Assembly: GCF_022637555.1 (NCBI RefSeq)
Contig: NZ_CP093342.1
Coordinates: 1,674,001-1,738,000, forward strand
Source of the DNA: Microbacterium sp. H1-D42
GTDB taxonomy: Bacteria > Actinomycetota > Actinomycetes > Actinomycetales > Microbacteriaceae
Direction of reading: 5' to 3'
Length of the DNA stretch: 64,000 nucleotides
Part shown: positions 55,011-63,553 of the stretch, piece by piece
Numbering within the stretch: position 1 is the first letter of the stretch
How the letters are laid out: every line of letters begins with the position of its first letter
Position numbers and translations under genes: made by a program
The notes under the pieces: generated by a model
Told to the model about the DNA's origin: nothing
Databases searched by the model: none
The model's input: only the letters and a program-made list of their open reading frames with translations

Positions 55011-56628
55011 TTTCGACGTGGACGTGGCGATCATCGGCTCCGGATTCGGTGGCTCGGTGGCCGCCCTGCGGTTGAGCGAGAAGGGCTACCGCGTGCGCGT
55101 GCTCGAGGCCGGTCGCCGCTTCGAGGACGACGACTTCGCGAAGACATCCTGGGATGTGCGCCGGTACCTGTGGGCGCCGAAGCTCGGTTGCCATGGCGTG
55201 CAGCGCATCCATCGACTGCCGCACGTGATGATCCTCGCCGGCGCAGGCGTCGGCGGCGGCTCGCTGAACTACGCCAACACGCTCTACGAGCCGGGCGATG
55301 CATTCTTCACCGACCCGCAGTGGCCCGCGGACGTGCCGTGGCAGCACGAGCTCTCGCCGCACTACGCGACGGCGAGGCGGATGCTGGGTGTCGTCGAGCA
55401 CTACCCGCACACGGGCCCCGTGGAGCGGATCATGCGCGGCGCCGCCGAGGACCTCGGCGTCGAGGAGACCTTCCGCCACGCGCCGGTCGGGGTGTTCCTG
55501 GGGATGCCGGGGGTGACGGTGCCCGATCCGTTCTTCGACGGCGAAGGTCCCTCCCGAACCGGCTGCACGCTGTGCGGCAACTGCATGGTGGGCTGCCGCG
55601 TCGGTGCGAAGAACACGCTGATGAAGAACTACCTGGCACTCGCCGAGCGACGCGGTGTGGTCATCGAGCCGCTGCGCACCGTGACCGAGGTGCGCGAGCA
55701 TCCCGACGGCGGCTACCTGGTCACCACCGAGCGCAGCGGCGCCTGGGTGCGGCGCGAACGCCGCACGATCCGCGCAGAGCAGGTCGTGTTCGCCGCCGGC
55801 ACGTGGGGCACGCAGCAGCTGCTGCATCGCATGCGGGCATCCGGTGCCCTGCCGCGCATCTCGGATGCTGTCGGCCGCCTCACCCGCACCAACTCTGAAG
55901 CCCTCGACGGGGCTGTCGCGACCCGCGTGCCCGAGACCGCGCAACTGGCGCAGGGCGTCGCGATCACGACGTCATTCCACGTCGATGAGCGCACGTACGT
56001 CGAGAACGTGCGGTACGGCCCGGGGTCCAATCTGATGGGCGCGCTCGCTACGGTGTTGGTGCCAGGGGACCGGGGGCTCGTGCGGCGCCTCGGCGCGCTC
56101 CTAGGGAGCGCTGTGCGGCATCCGATCAGACAGTTCCGGCTGGGCTCGCTGCGCCGCTGGAGCGAGCGCGGCATCATCGCGCTCGTCATGCAGACCGCCG
56201 ACAACTCGCTGACGCTGTCACTGCGGCGCCGGTTCGGGCGCGACGTGCTGACCAGCCGTCAAGGGCACGGCGAGCCCAACCCGTCGTTCCTGCCGCAGGC
56301 GCACGTGGCCGTCGAGGCCATGGCTCGTCGGATGGAGGCCGAGACGGGCGTGCCGTCGGATGCCCGCGGCTCGTGGCCCGAGGTCTTCGGCATCCCGCTG
56401 ACAGCGCACTTCCTCGGCGGAGCCGTCATCTCGGGCAGCCCAGAGACCGGTGTCATCGACCCGTACAACCGCGTCTGGGGGCACCCTGGCCTGCACGTCG
56501 TCGACGGCGCGGCCATGCCGGCGAATCCCGGAGTGAACCCCTCGCTGACGATCACGGCCATGGCCGAGCGGGCGGTGTCGCATTGGCCCGTCCGGGGTGC
56601 CGCTGACGCGCGCCCTGCCCAGGGCTGA
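55003..56628 (+). CDS. GMC/cholesterol-oxidase-like FAD oxidoreductase with CxxCxxCxxxC motif
   Basis: A 541-residue flavoprotein of the ChoD-like GMC group: FAD-binding AIIGSGFGGSVAALRL at ~9, GAGVGGGSLNYANTL, and C-terminal GLHVVDGAAMPANPGVNPSLTI. Residues C188, C191, C194 and C198 (CTLCGNCMVGC) form a ferredoxin-type 4Fe-4S spacing also seen in related actinobacterial proteins. No secretion signal is visible, so it is not a secreted cholesterol oxidase; a lipid or alcohol substrate is likelier. The ATG lies inside the end of the lipid kinase gene. Confidence 0.88.
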   Translation: MPDFDVDVAIIGSGFGGSVAALRLSEKGYRVRVLEAGRRFEDDDFAKTSWDVRRYLWAPKLGCHGVQRIHRLPHVMILAGAGVGGGSLNYANTLYEPGDAFFTDPQWPADVPWQHELSPHYATARRMLGVVEHYPHTGPVERIMRGAAEDLGVEETFRHAPVGVFLGMPGVTVPDPFFDGEGPSRTGCTLCGNCMVGCRVGAKNTLMKNYLALAERRGVVIEPLRTVTEVREHPDGGYLVTTERSGAWVRRERRTIRAEQVVFAAGTWGTQQLLHRMRASGALPRISDAVGRLTRTNSEALDGAVATRVPETAQLAQGVAITTSFHVDERTYVENVRYGPGSNLMGALATVLVPGDRGLVRRLGALLGSAVRHPIRQFRLGSLRRWSERGIIALVMQTADNSLTLSLRRRFGRDVLTSRQGHGEPNPSFLPQAHVAVEAMARRMEAETGVPSDARGSWPEVFGIPLTAHFLGGAVISGSPETGVIDPYNRVWGHPGLHVVDGAAMPANPGVNPSLTITAMAERAVSHWPVRGAADARPAQG

Positions 56629-56642
56629 ACGTCTAGAAACGG

Positions 56643-56681
56643 CGACGCCCCGCCTGACCTTCTCGGTCAGGCGGGGCGTCG
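56643..56681. terminator. Bidirectional terminator
   Basis: A 17-bp perfect stem (56643-56659 with 56665-56681) with loop TTCTC, between the convergent GMC oxidoreductase and fadB genes. Confidence 0.9.
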
Positions 56682-56711
56682 GTGTCTGCGGATCAGGCCT
56701 GCAGATCAGGC

Positions 56712-58847
56712 CTACGCGATACCGCGGATCGGCGGGTTGTGGAACGTGCCGCCGAAGGCCCGCTCGGACGCGCCCTCACGGTCGAGGTACGGCGATGCGC
56801 CGCCGTCGATGAACGGCCAGCCGGCGCCCAGGATCAGGCACAGGTCGATGTCTTCGACCTCTGGCACGACGCCCTCGTCCAGCATGATGCGGATCTCCTG
56901 CGCCAGGCCATCCTGCACTCGCGTGAGAATCGTCGACGCGTCGGCGGGCGACGAGCCCACCGCGCCCTTGAGCGCCTTCTCCGCAGCCTTGGTCCAGCCG
57001 GTCACGCGACCGCCCTTGTCCTTCTCGACGACGGAGTCCAGCGCCGCCAGGGCGTGGAAGTTCTCGTTCGCGTAGAAGCGCTCGGGGAACGCGCGCACCA
57101 TCGTGTCCTGCACGTGCGCTGCCACCTTCCAGCCGACCAGGTCGATCAGCTGGAACGGACCCATCGGCAGGCCGAGCGGACCGAAGGCCTTCTCGACGTC
57201 GGCGATCGGGGTGCCCTCGTAAACGGCACGCGCGGCCTCGCCCATGACCTTCGCCAGCAGGCGATTGACCACGAAGCCGGGGGCGTCTGCTGTGAGCACG
57301 GCGTTCTTGCCGAGGCCCTTGGCGACCACGAAGGCGGTCGACAGCGCAGCATCCGACGTCTGCGGCGTCTTCACGATCTCGATGAGCGGCATGACCGCCA
57401 CCGGGTTGAAGAAGTGGAAGCCGACCAGACGCTCGGGGTGAGCGAGCTGAGAGCCGATCTCCTCGACGGACAGCGACGAGGTGTTCGTCGCGAGAATCGC
57501 ATCCTCAGCAATGATCTTTTCGATCTCGCCGAAGACCTGCTGCTTGACGCCGACCTCTTCGAACACGGCCTCGATCACGAAGTCGCAGTCCGCGTACAGG
57601 GACTTGTCGGTGGTGCCGGTGACCAGCGAGCGCAGCTTGTTGGCGGTGTCGCCGTCGAGGCGACCCTTCGCCTCGAGCTTGCCGATCTCCTCGTGGATGT
57701 ACGCCACGCCCTTGTCGACGCGTGCCTGGTCGAGGTCCGTGATCAGCACCGGCACCTGCAGCCTGCGCACGAACAGCAGCGCGAACTGGCTGGCCATCAG
57801 GCCGGCGCCGATGATGCCGACCTTGGTGACCTTCTTCGCCAGGGCCTTGTCGGGTGCGCCGACCGGGCGCTTCGCGCGCTTCTGCACGAGATCGAACGCG
57901 TACATCGAGGCAGCGAACTGGTCGCCGGTGACGAGCTCGGCCAGTGCCTCGTCCTCACGGGCGAAGCCTTCGGCCTTGGTGCCGCTCTTGGCCTTGTCGA
58001 GCAGGTCGAGTGCGGCGTACGGCGACCGGGGAACGGTGCCGATCTTCGACTCGAGCATGTTGCGCGCCATCTTGATGGCGACCGGCCACTTCACGGTGCG
58101 CTCGATCTTGCCTGGCTGGTTCTTGCGCTCAACCTTCTTGCCGCCGAGCACCGCATCCGCCCAGGCCAACGAGTTCTCGAGGAAGTTCGATGCGGGGAAG
58201 ATCGCATCCATGAGTCCGAGCTCGAAGGCCTGCTGCGGCTTCAGCATCCGATTCTGCTTCAGCGGGTTCGAGATCACGACCTCGAGTGCGTTCTCGATGC
58301 CGATCAGGTTCGGCACCAGGTAGGCACCGCCCCAGCCGGGGATGATGCCGAGGAAAACCTCGGGCAGCGCGAGGGCGGCGGCCGAGGAGTCGACAGTGCG
58401 GTACGTGGAGTTCAGCGCGATCTCCATGCCGCCGCCGAGGGCGAGACCGTTCACGAACGCGAACGAGGGCACGCCGAGGTCGGACAGCGAGCCGATCACC
58501 TTGTGGCCGAGCTGCGCGATCAGACGGGCGTTGTCCTTCGAACCGACCTTGCTGATGTCGGAGAGGTCGGCACCAGCGGCCAGGATGTACTGCTTGCCGG
58601 TGATTCCGACCGCCTGGATCTCGCCGGCCGCAGCCCGAGCCTTCAGCCCGTCGAGGGTCTCGCCGAGCTCGGTGAGAGTCGCCGGTCCCAGTGTGTTCGG
58701 ACGGGTGTGGTCACGGCCGTTGTCGAGCGTGATGAGGGCGAGCACCTTGCCGGACGCGAGGCGCACATCGCGCACGGGGGAGTGCGTGATCACCTCGTCG
58801 TCAGTGAGGGCCATGATCGGCGAGAAGTCGATGTCGTCGTAGCTCAC
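56712..58847 (-). CDS. fadB: Fatty acid oxidation complex alpha subunit (enoyl-CoA hydratase/3-hydroxyacyl-CoA dehydrogenase)
   Basis: A 711-residue bifunctional beta-oxidation protein. The N-terminal crotonase domain (~1-270) has the oxyanion-hole segment (ILAAGADLSDISKVG) and NGLALGGGMEIAL. The dehydrogenase begins at ~325 with VGIIGAGLMASQ, then FHFFNPVAVMPLIE and VNRLLAKVMGEA. The GTG at 58847 overlaps the thiolase stop (GTGA). It works with the upstream thiolase to shorten acyl-CoA. Confidence 0.95.
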   Translation of the reverse strand: MSYDDIDFSPIMALTDDEVITHSPVRDVRLASGKVLALITLDNGRDHTRPNTLGPATLTELGETLDGLKARAAAGEIQAVGITGKQYILAAGADLSDISKVGSKDNARLIAQLGHKVIGSLSDLGVPSFAFVNGLALGGGMEIALNSTYRTVDSSAAALALPEVFLGIIPGWGGAYLVPNLIGIENALEVVISNPLKQNRMLKPQQAFELGLMDAIFPASNFLENSLAWADAVLGGKKVERKNQPGKIERTVKWPVAIKMARNMLESKIGTVPRSPYAALDLLDKAKSGTKAEGFAREDEALAELVTGDQFAASMYAFDLVQKRAKRPVGAPDKALAKKVTKVGIIGAGLMASQFALLFVRRLQVPVLITDLDQARVDKGVAYIHEEIGKLEAKGRLDGDTANKLRSLVTGTTDKSLYADCDFVIEAVFEEVGVKQQVFGEIEKIIAEDAILATNTSSLSVEEIGSQLAHPERLVGFHFFNPVAVMPLIEIVKTPQTSDAALSTAFVVAKGLGKNAVLTADAPGFVVNRLLAKVMGEAARAVYEGTPIADVEKAFGPLGLPMGPFQLIDLVGWKVAAHVQDTMVRAFPERFYANENFHALAALDSVVEKDKGGRVTGWTKAAEKALKGAVGSSPADASTILTRVQDGLAQEIRIMLDEGVVPEVEDIDLCLILGAGWPFIDGGASPYLDREGASERAFGGTFHNPPIRGIA

Positions 58848-60049
58848 TTCTTCTTCTTTCCGTCGAAGAACGGGTTCTCCCAGATGACCGAGCCGCCCTG
58901 GCCGAGGCCGACGCACATCGCGGTCAGGCCGTAGCGCACGTCTGGGCGCTCGGCGAACTGCGCGGCGAGCTGGATCATCAGACGCACCCCTGATGCCGCC
59001 AGCGGGTGACCGAGGGCGATCGCGCCGCCCCACTGGTTGACCCGAGGGTCGTCGTCTGCGATGCCGAAGTGATCGAGCAGCGAGATCACCTGGATGGCGA
59101 ACGCCTCGTTCAGCTCGAACAGGCCGATGTCGGCGATCGTGAGACCGGCCTTCTTCAGCGCCTTCTCGGTCGACGGGATGGGGCCGATGCCCATGATCTC
59201 GGGCTGCACACCGGCGAAGGCGAACGAGACCATCTTCATCTTCGGCGCGAGTCCGAACTCCTTCACAGCGCCGCCGCCGGCCAGCAGCGACATGGTCGCG
59301 CCGTCGGTGAGTGGGGAGGAGGTGCCCGCCGAGACATTGCCATGCGGACGGAACGGCGTCTTCAGCGCAGCCAGGTCCTCCATGGTGGTCTGCGGGCGGC
59401 GGCCCTCGTCCTCAGTGGCGAGGCCCCAGGCGCCGTCGGCGCCCTTGATGGCCACGGACACGAGGTCGGGCTGGATCTTGCCGGCGTCGTACGCCGCCTG
59501 CACCTTGTGCTGGCTGAGCATGCCGAAGCGGTCGGAGCGCTCCTTGGTGAGGTGCGGGAAGCGGTCGAAGATGCGCTCAGCCGTGACGCCCATGTTCAGC
59601 GCGCCGGGGTCGACCATCTTCTCGGCGACGAAGCGCGGGTTGGGATCGGCGTTGGCGCCGATCGGGTGGTGACCCATGTGCTCGACACCGCCGGCGATGG
59701 CGAAGTCGTACATCCCGATGCCGATCGATGCGCCCATCGTGGTCACACTGGTCATGGCTCCGGCGCACATGCGCTCGACAGCCAGGCCTGGCACCGACTG
59801 CGGAAGCCCGGCGAGGATGGCGACGGAGCGACCGAGGGTGAGCCCCTGGTCTCCGGTCTGCGACGTCGCGGCGATCGCCACGTCGTCGATGCGGTCGGCC
59901 GGCACTGCGGCGTTGCGCTCCATCAGGCCGATGGTCGCCTTCACGGCGAGGTCATCAGCGCGGGTGTTCCAATACATGCCCTTTTCGCCGGCGCGCCCGA
60001 ACGGGGTGCGCACTCCATCGACGAAGAAGACGTCCGAGATCTCGGCCAC
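58844..60049 (-). CDS. fadA: Acetyl-CoA acyltransferase (thiolase)
   Basis: A 401-residue thiolase with nucleophile C95 (VERMCAGAMTS), NEAFA, the catalytic His in GGAIALGHPLAASG and the second Cys in TAMCVGLGQGG. It catalyses the last beta-oxidation step. The GTG at 60049 is chosen from GGAGGCAGA and the conserved N-terminus (VAEISDVFFVDGVRTPFGR); TAGGCT at 60079-60084 is a -10 candidate. Translationally coupled to fadB. Confidence 0.95.
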   Translation of the reverse strand: MAEISDVFFVDGVRTPFGRAGEKGMYWNTRADDLAVKATIGLMERNAAVPADRIDDVAIAATSQTGDQGLTLGRSVAILAGLPQSVPGLAVERMCAGAMTSVTTMGASIGIGMYDFAIAGGVEHMGHHPIGANADPNPRFVAEKMVDPGALNMGVTAERIFDRFPHLTKERSDRFGMLSQHKVQAAYDAGKIQPDLVSVAIKGADGAWGLATEDEGRRPQTTMEDLAALKTPFRPHGNVSAGTSSPLTDGATMSLLAGGGAVKEFGLAPKMKMVSFAFAGVQPEIMGIGPIPSTEKALKKAGLTIADIGLFELNEAFAIQVISLLDHFGIADDDPRVNQWGGAIALGHPLAASGVRLMIQLAAQFAERPDVRYGLTAMCVGLGQGGSVIWENPFFDGKKKK

Positions 60050-60123
60050 TCTGCCTCCAAAGGTTGGGGATTGACCCCAGCCTAGGAGGCGGCGCGGAGC
60101 GCACGGCATCGGTTGGGTTGAAT

Positions 60124-61317
60124 CTACGAAGCCGTCTCGTCGGCATCCGACGACGTTTGCGGCCCTTCTACAAAAGCATCGGCGATCTTCTGTGCAGTAT
60201 GCGCAACCTGCCAGGGCCGCGCACCGAGGTCGGTCAGTGCCGCGCCGATGGCGTCGGCCGTGAGTGCGGGCGGATGCCACGCGACGCGTCGCAGAAAATC
60301 CGGTGTCAGCAGGTTCTCGGTCGGCATGTGCAGTTCTTCGGCCGTCGCCTCGACGAGCGGGCGCGCGGCCTTCAGCCGCAGGTCCGCCTCGGGGTTGCGA
60401 TCCGACCACGCGCGTGGCGGCGGCAGAGCATCGCTGGGCACGCGCTCGCGAGGAAGCTGCTCGGCGGTGCGACCGCTCTCGATGGCATCCCACCAGCGAT
60501 CCAGCTGGGTGCGGCTGGCACGACCGTTGAACTCCTTCAGCGCTGCCAGCGCCTGTTTGGACTGTGGGGCTGCGAGCACCGCGGCGAGCAGCGACCGATC
60601 GGGAACGAGCCTGCCCGGCGAGACGTCCATCTGCTGCGCATACTCCTCGCGCGCCGTCCACAGCGAGCGCGCCACGGCCAGCTGCCTGGCGCCGCGCACC
60701 TTGTGAAGACCGCTCAGACGTCGCCAGGGCTCGTCACGGGGCGGCTTCGGTGCGCGATGCAGGGTGGCATCGAACTCCTGATCGGCGAACTCGGTCTTCT
60801 GCGCGTCGCTCAGCTCGCCGGCGAGCACGTCGCGCACATCGATGAGGTGCAGGACGTCGAGTGCGGCGTACTCGAGCCACGGCTCGGGCAGCGGCCGGGT
60901 GGACCAGTCGGCCGCAGAGTGCGCTTTGGCGAGTGTGATGCCCAGCGCGTGCTCGACGACCGCTGCCAGCCCGAAGCCATCGCTGCCGAGCAGCCGGGAG
61001 GCCAGCTCGGTGTCGAAGATGCTGGGCGGCTCCAATTCGAGTTCGCGCAGCGAGGGCAGATCCTGACTGGCGGCGTGGAAGACCCACTCGGTGCCGCCGA
61101 TGGCGTCCTGCAGCGGCGCGAAGTCACCGATCGCCGGCGGATCGAAGAGGAACACTCCCGCGCCGCGGCGGAAGACCTGCACCAGGTACGCGCGCTGCGA
61201 GTAGCGGAACCCTGAGGCGCGCTCGACGTCGACGGCCACCGGGCCAGTGCCCTCGGCCAGGGATCGGGCGGCGTCCTCGAACTCCGTGCGGTCGCTGATC
61301 ACGGAGTATTCAGCCAC
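60124..61317 (-). CDS. rnd: Ribonuclease D-like 3'-5' exonuclease with HRDC domain
   Basis: A 397-residue DEDD-family nuclease trimming stable RNA 3' ends. Exonuclease motif I is VAVDVERASGFRYSQRAYLV (key DxE), motif II near HAASQDLPSL, motif III EYAALDVLHLIDV. An HRDC domain follows at ~205-285. The GTG at 61317 overlaps the DUF3000 stop and has AAAGGGCGG upstream. The dxs / rnd / DUF3000 neighbourhood is conserved in mycobacteria. Confidence 0.93.
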   Translation of the reverse strand: MAEYSVISDRTEFEDAARSLAEGTGPVAVDVERASGFRYSQRAYLVQVFRRGAGVFLFDPPAIGDFAPLQDAIGGTEWVFHAASQDLPSLRELELEPPSIFDTELASRLLGSDGFGLAAVVEHALGITLAKAHSAADWSTRPLPEPWLEYAALDVLHLIDVRDVLAGELSDAQKTEFADQEFDATLHRAPKPPRDEPWRRLSGLHKVRGARQLAVARSLWTAREEYAQQMDVSPGRLVPDRSLLAAVLAAPQSKQALAALKEFNGRASRTQLDRWWDAIESGRTAEQLPRERVPSDALPPPRAWSDRNPEADLRLKAARPLVEATAEELHMPTENLLTPDFLRRVAWHPPALTADAIGAALTDLGARPWQVAHTAQKIADAFVEGPQTSSDADETAS

Positions 61318-61891
61318 GTCCGCCCTTTCTCGCGCCGAACACGGCGACATCCTCTGATCCTGGCGGAAGCCCTGCCAGCATTCCCACCAACTCTGCCCAT
61401 GCTTCCACATGCGGGCGCAGTGGAGCATCCGGAGTCCACGACGCACGCAACTCGATCTGCGCTCCGTCGCCCTCGTCGGCGAGGCCGCCGAAACCCTTCG
61501 ACAGCATCTTGGTCGACGTGCCCGAGGCGGCGTGATAGATCGCGTCACGGGAATCGAGGGCATCGACCAGCCAGGACCACGCGACATCGGCGAGCAGCGG
61601 GTCCGTGCCGATCTCGGGTTCGAGCGGCGCCTGAGCGAAGGCGATGACGCGCCACGCTCCGTTCCAGGCCGACGGCTCCTCTGGGTCGTGCAGCAGCACG
61701 AACCGCCCGGTGCCGTACACCGAGTCGCCGTGGTCATCCGGTCGCACATCGGCGGCGAGCGCCAGCGAGAATGGCGCGAGCCCACTCGGAGAGGGGATCT
61801 CGCGCACGACGATATCGGCGCGGAACGGCGTCGATCGCAGTTCTGCTGCGGCCGCTTCGAAGAGGGCGGCGGCATCCGGGGGTGCGCTCAC
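61310..61891 (-). CDS. DUF3000 protein
   Basis: A 193-residue soluble protein of the actinobacterial DUF3000 family (ELRSTPFRADIVVREIPSP; GRFVLLHDPEEPSAWNG; IELRASWTP). Function unknown; typically precedes rnd, as here with an 8-bp overlap. The GTG at 61891 is likely leaderless. Confidence 0.92.
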   Translation of the reverse strand: MSAPPDAAALFEAAAAELRSTPFRADIVVREIPSPSGLAPFSLALAADVRPDDHGDSVYGTGRFVLLHDPEEPSAWNGAWRVIAFAQAPLEPEIGTDPLLADVAWSWLVDALDSRDAIYHAASGTSTKMLSKGFGGLADEGDGAQIELRASWTPDAPLRPHVEAWAELVGMLAGLPPGSEDVAVFGARKGGRG

Positions 61892-61897
61892 GTGGAC

Positions 61898-61907
61898 AGG
61901 CTAGAGT
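61898..61907. promoter_or_regulatory. Overlapping divergent -10 boxes
   Basis: AGGCTAGAGT contains TAGCCT for the minus-strand DUF3000 gene (six bases from its GTG) and TAGAGT for the plus-strand hydrolase gene (nine bases from its ATG), sharing two base pairs. The whole divergent gap is 25 bp. Confidence 0.5.
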
Positions 61908-61916
61908 CAGGAGGCG

Positions 61917-63074
61917 ATGAAGAGTCTCAGGCACGCCGTAGCCATCGCCGTCCCTGCCGTGATCGCAGCGGGTGCGGCGGTCGCCTTCGCGGTATTCGCG
62001 ACCGCCCGACGGGTGGTGACGCCGACCGCGCGTCTGAACGACGTCGAGATCCTCGCCGTCGACACCGGCGCGCAGACGATCGAACTGACGCGCACGCCTG
62101 ATACCGAGCTGCCTGGCCGCTATGGGCTCTTCACCACTGGCACGTACGGGTACGTCAAGCTCGGCGCGGTGCTGAGCGCGGATGCACGGACTGTGCGCCG
62201 CAAACTGCTGACGCAGGTCGAGCCGGGCGCGAACGTCGACCGCGCTGCCGCCTTCAGCGGCTGGTACTACGTCACGCCCAGCGAGCTGCATCTGCCATGG
62301 GAGAGCGTGCTGATCGGCTCGCCGGCAGGTCCCTGCCCTGCATGGCTCTTCCCAGCGGAGTCGTCGACCTGGGTCATCCAGGTGCACGGTCGCGGCACCA
62401 CACGGTCGGAGTGCTTGCGTGCGGTGCCCGTTCTGCATGCACTCGGCCTGCCGAACCTGGTCGTGTCGTACCGCAACGACGGCGAAGCGCCGCGGTCGCG
62501 TGGCGGCGTCTACGCGCTCGGCGCGTCGGAATGGCACGACGTGGATGCTGCGATCGGCTACGCCCTGCGACACGGTGCTGAGCGGGTGGTGCTGATGGGC
62601 TGGTCGATGGGCGGAGCGCTCGTGCTGCAGACTGCTGTCTCTTCGGTGCACCGCGACGTGATCGCCGCAGTCATCCTGGACTCGCCGGTGGTCGACTGGC
62701 GCACGGTGCTGCGGTTCCAGGCGCGCGAAGCCGGTCTGCGCGAACCGCTGCCCGCCCTGGCGATGGGAGCACTGGAGAACAGCGTCACCGCGCGCCTGAG
62801 CGGCGCCGAGGGCGCGATCCCGTTCGATCAGCTGGACATGGTGGCGCGGGCATCCGAGCTCGACGCGCCTGTGCTCATCCTGCACAGCGAGGATGACGGC
62901 TTCGTGCCGGCCGACGCATCGCACGCCCTCGCCGCGGTGCGCCCCGATCTGGTCACGATGCCGTCGTTCACGGTCGCCAGGCACACTAAGATCTGGAACT
63001 ACGACGAGACGGGCTGGACCACGGCTATCGCGGATTGGCTGCGCGCACAGGGAATCGTGGACGACGGCGTCTAG
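61917..63074 (+). CDS. Membrane-anchored alpha/beta hydrolase
   Basis: A 385-residue protein with an N-terminal signal-anchor helix at ~7-30, then an extracytoplasmic-type domain leading into an alpha/beta hydrolase: VIQVHGRGTTRSE (oxyanion loop), nucleophile elbow GWSMGGAL, catalytic Asp in HSEDDGFVP and His in VARHTKIWN. The substrate is unknown. AGGAGG sits only two bases from the ATG. Its stop overlaps the sufE stop region on the other strand by 4 bases. Confidence 0.88.
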   Translation: MKSLRHAVAIAVPAVIAAGAAVAFAVFATARRVVTPTARLNDVEILAVDTGAQTIELTRTPDTELPGRYGLFTTGTYGYVKLGAVLSADARTVRRKLLTQVEPGANVDRAAAFSGWYYVTPSELHLPWESVLIGSPAGPCPAWLFPAESSTWVIQVHGRGTTRSECLRAVPVLHALGLPNLVVSYRNDGEAPRSRGGVYALGASEWHDVDAAIGYALRHGAERVVLMGWSMGGALVLQTAVSSVHRDVIAAVILDSPVVDWRTVLRFQAREAGLREPLPALAMGALENSVTARLSGAEGAIPFDQLDMVARASELDAPVLILHSEDDGFVPADASHALAAVRPDLVTMPSFTVARHTKIWNYDETGWTTAIADWLRAQGIVDDGV

Positions 63075-63502
63075 CGCTTCTGTGCGACCTGGTTCTTCGC
63101 GCGCATCAGCATCCCCGTCATCCCACCGATCCGCAGCGGCGAGACGAGCTTGGTCAGCCCGATCGTCTGCGGGTAGTCGTTCGGGATCGCCAGCACCTCA
63201 TCAGCGGTGAGTCCGGTGATGCCCTGCGCGAGGATGCTGGCGAAGCCGCGCGTGGTCGGCGCCTCCGGCGGTGCGGTCGCGTGCATCGCCACCACACCGT
63301 CGTTCACCTCGATGTTGATGAACACGGGCGACTGGCACTCGGCGACGCGCTCGTACATCTCCGGATGATCCGCGAGATGTGCGGGCACCGCAGGCAGCTC
63401 GTTCGCGAACTCGAGCAGCAGCTCGAGCCGGTCGGTCTCGGGCGTATCGAGGAAGTCGTCGCGGAACTCGGCGAGCGTGGCGGGAACGTGCGTGTCAGTC
63501 AT
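63071..63502 (-). CDS. sufE: SufE-family sulfur acceptor
   Basis: A 143-residue SufE-like protein; C56 in VAECQSPVF is the persulfide-accepting cysteine. SufE accepts sulfur from a cysteine desulfurase for Fe-S cluster assembly. It follows a rhodanese gene, as in mycobacteria, suggesting the two exchange persulfide sulfur. No clear ribosome-binding site; a GAGAAT box 7 bases upstream suggests it may be expressed separately from the rhodanese. Confidence 0.93.
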   Translation of the reverse strand: MTDTHVPATLAEFRDDFLDTPETDRLELLLEFANELPAVPAHLADHPEMYERVAECQSPVFINIEVNDGVVAMHATAPPEAPTTRGFASILAQGITGLTADEVLAIPNDYPQTIGLTKLVSPLRIGGMTGMLMRAKNQVAQKR

Positions 63503-63514
63503 CCCTGCAATTCT

Positions 63515-63547
63515 CCCACGCCGAGCCGCAGGAGGGCTCGGCGTGGG
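63515..63547 (-). terminator. Hairpin between the rhodanese and sufE
   Basis: A 13-bp perfect stem (63515-63527 with 63535-63547), 7-base loop, followed on the minus strand by GAGAAT. It lies between two co-directional genes, so it would reduce read-through into sufE. Confidence 0.75.
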
Positions 63548-63553
63548 CGGCAG

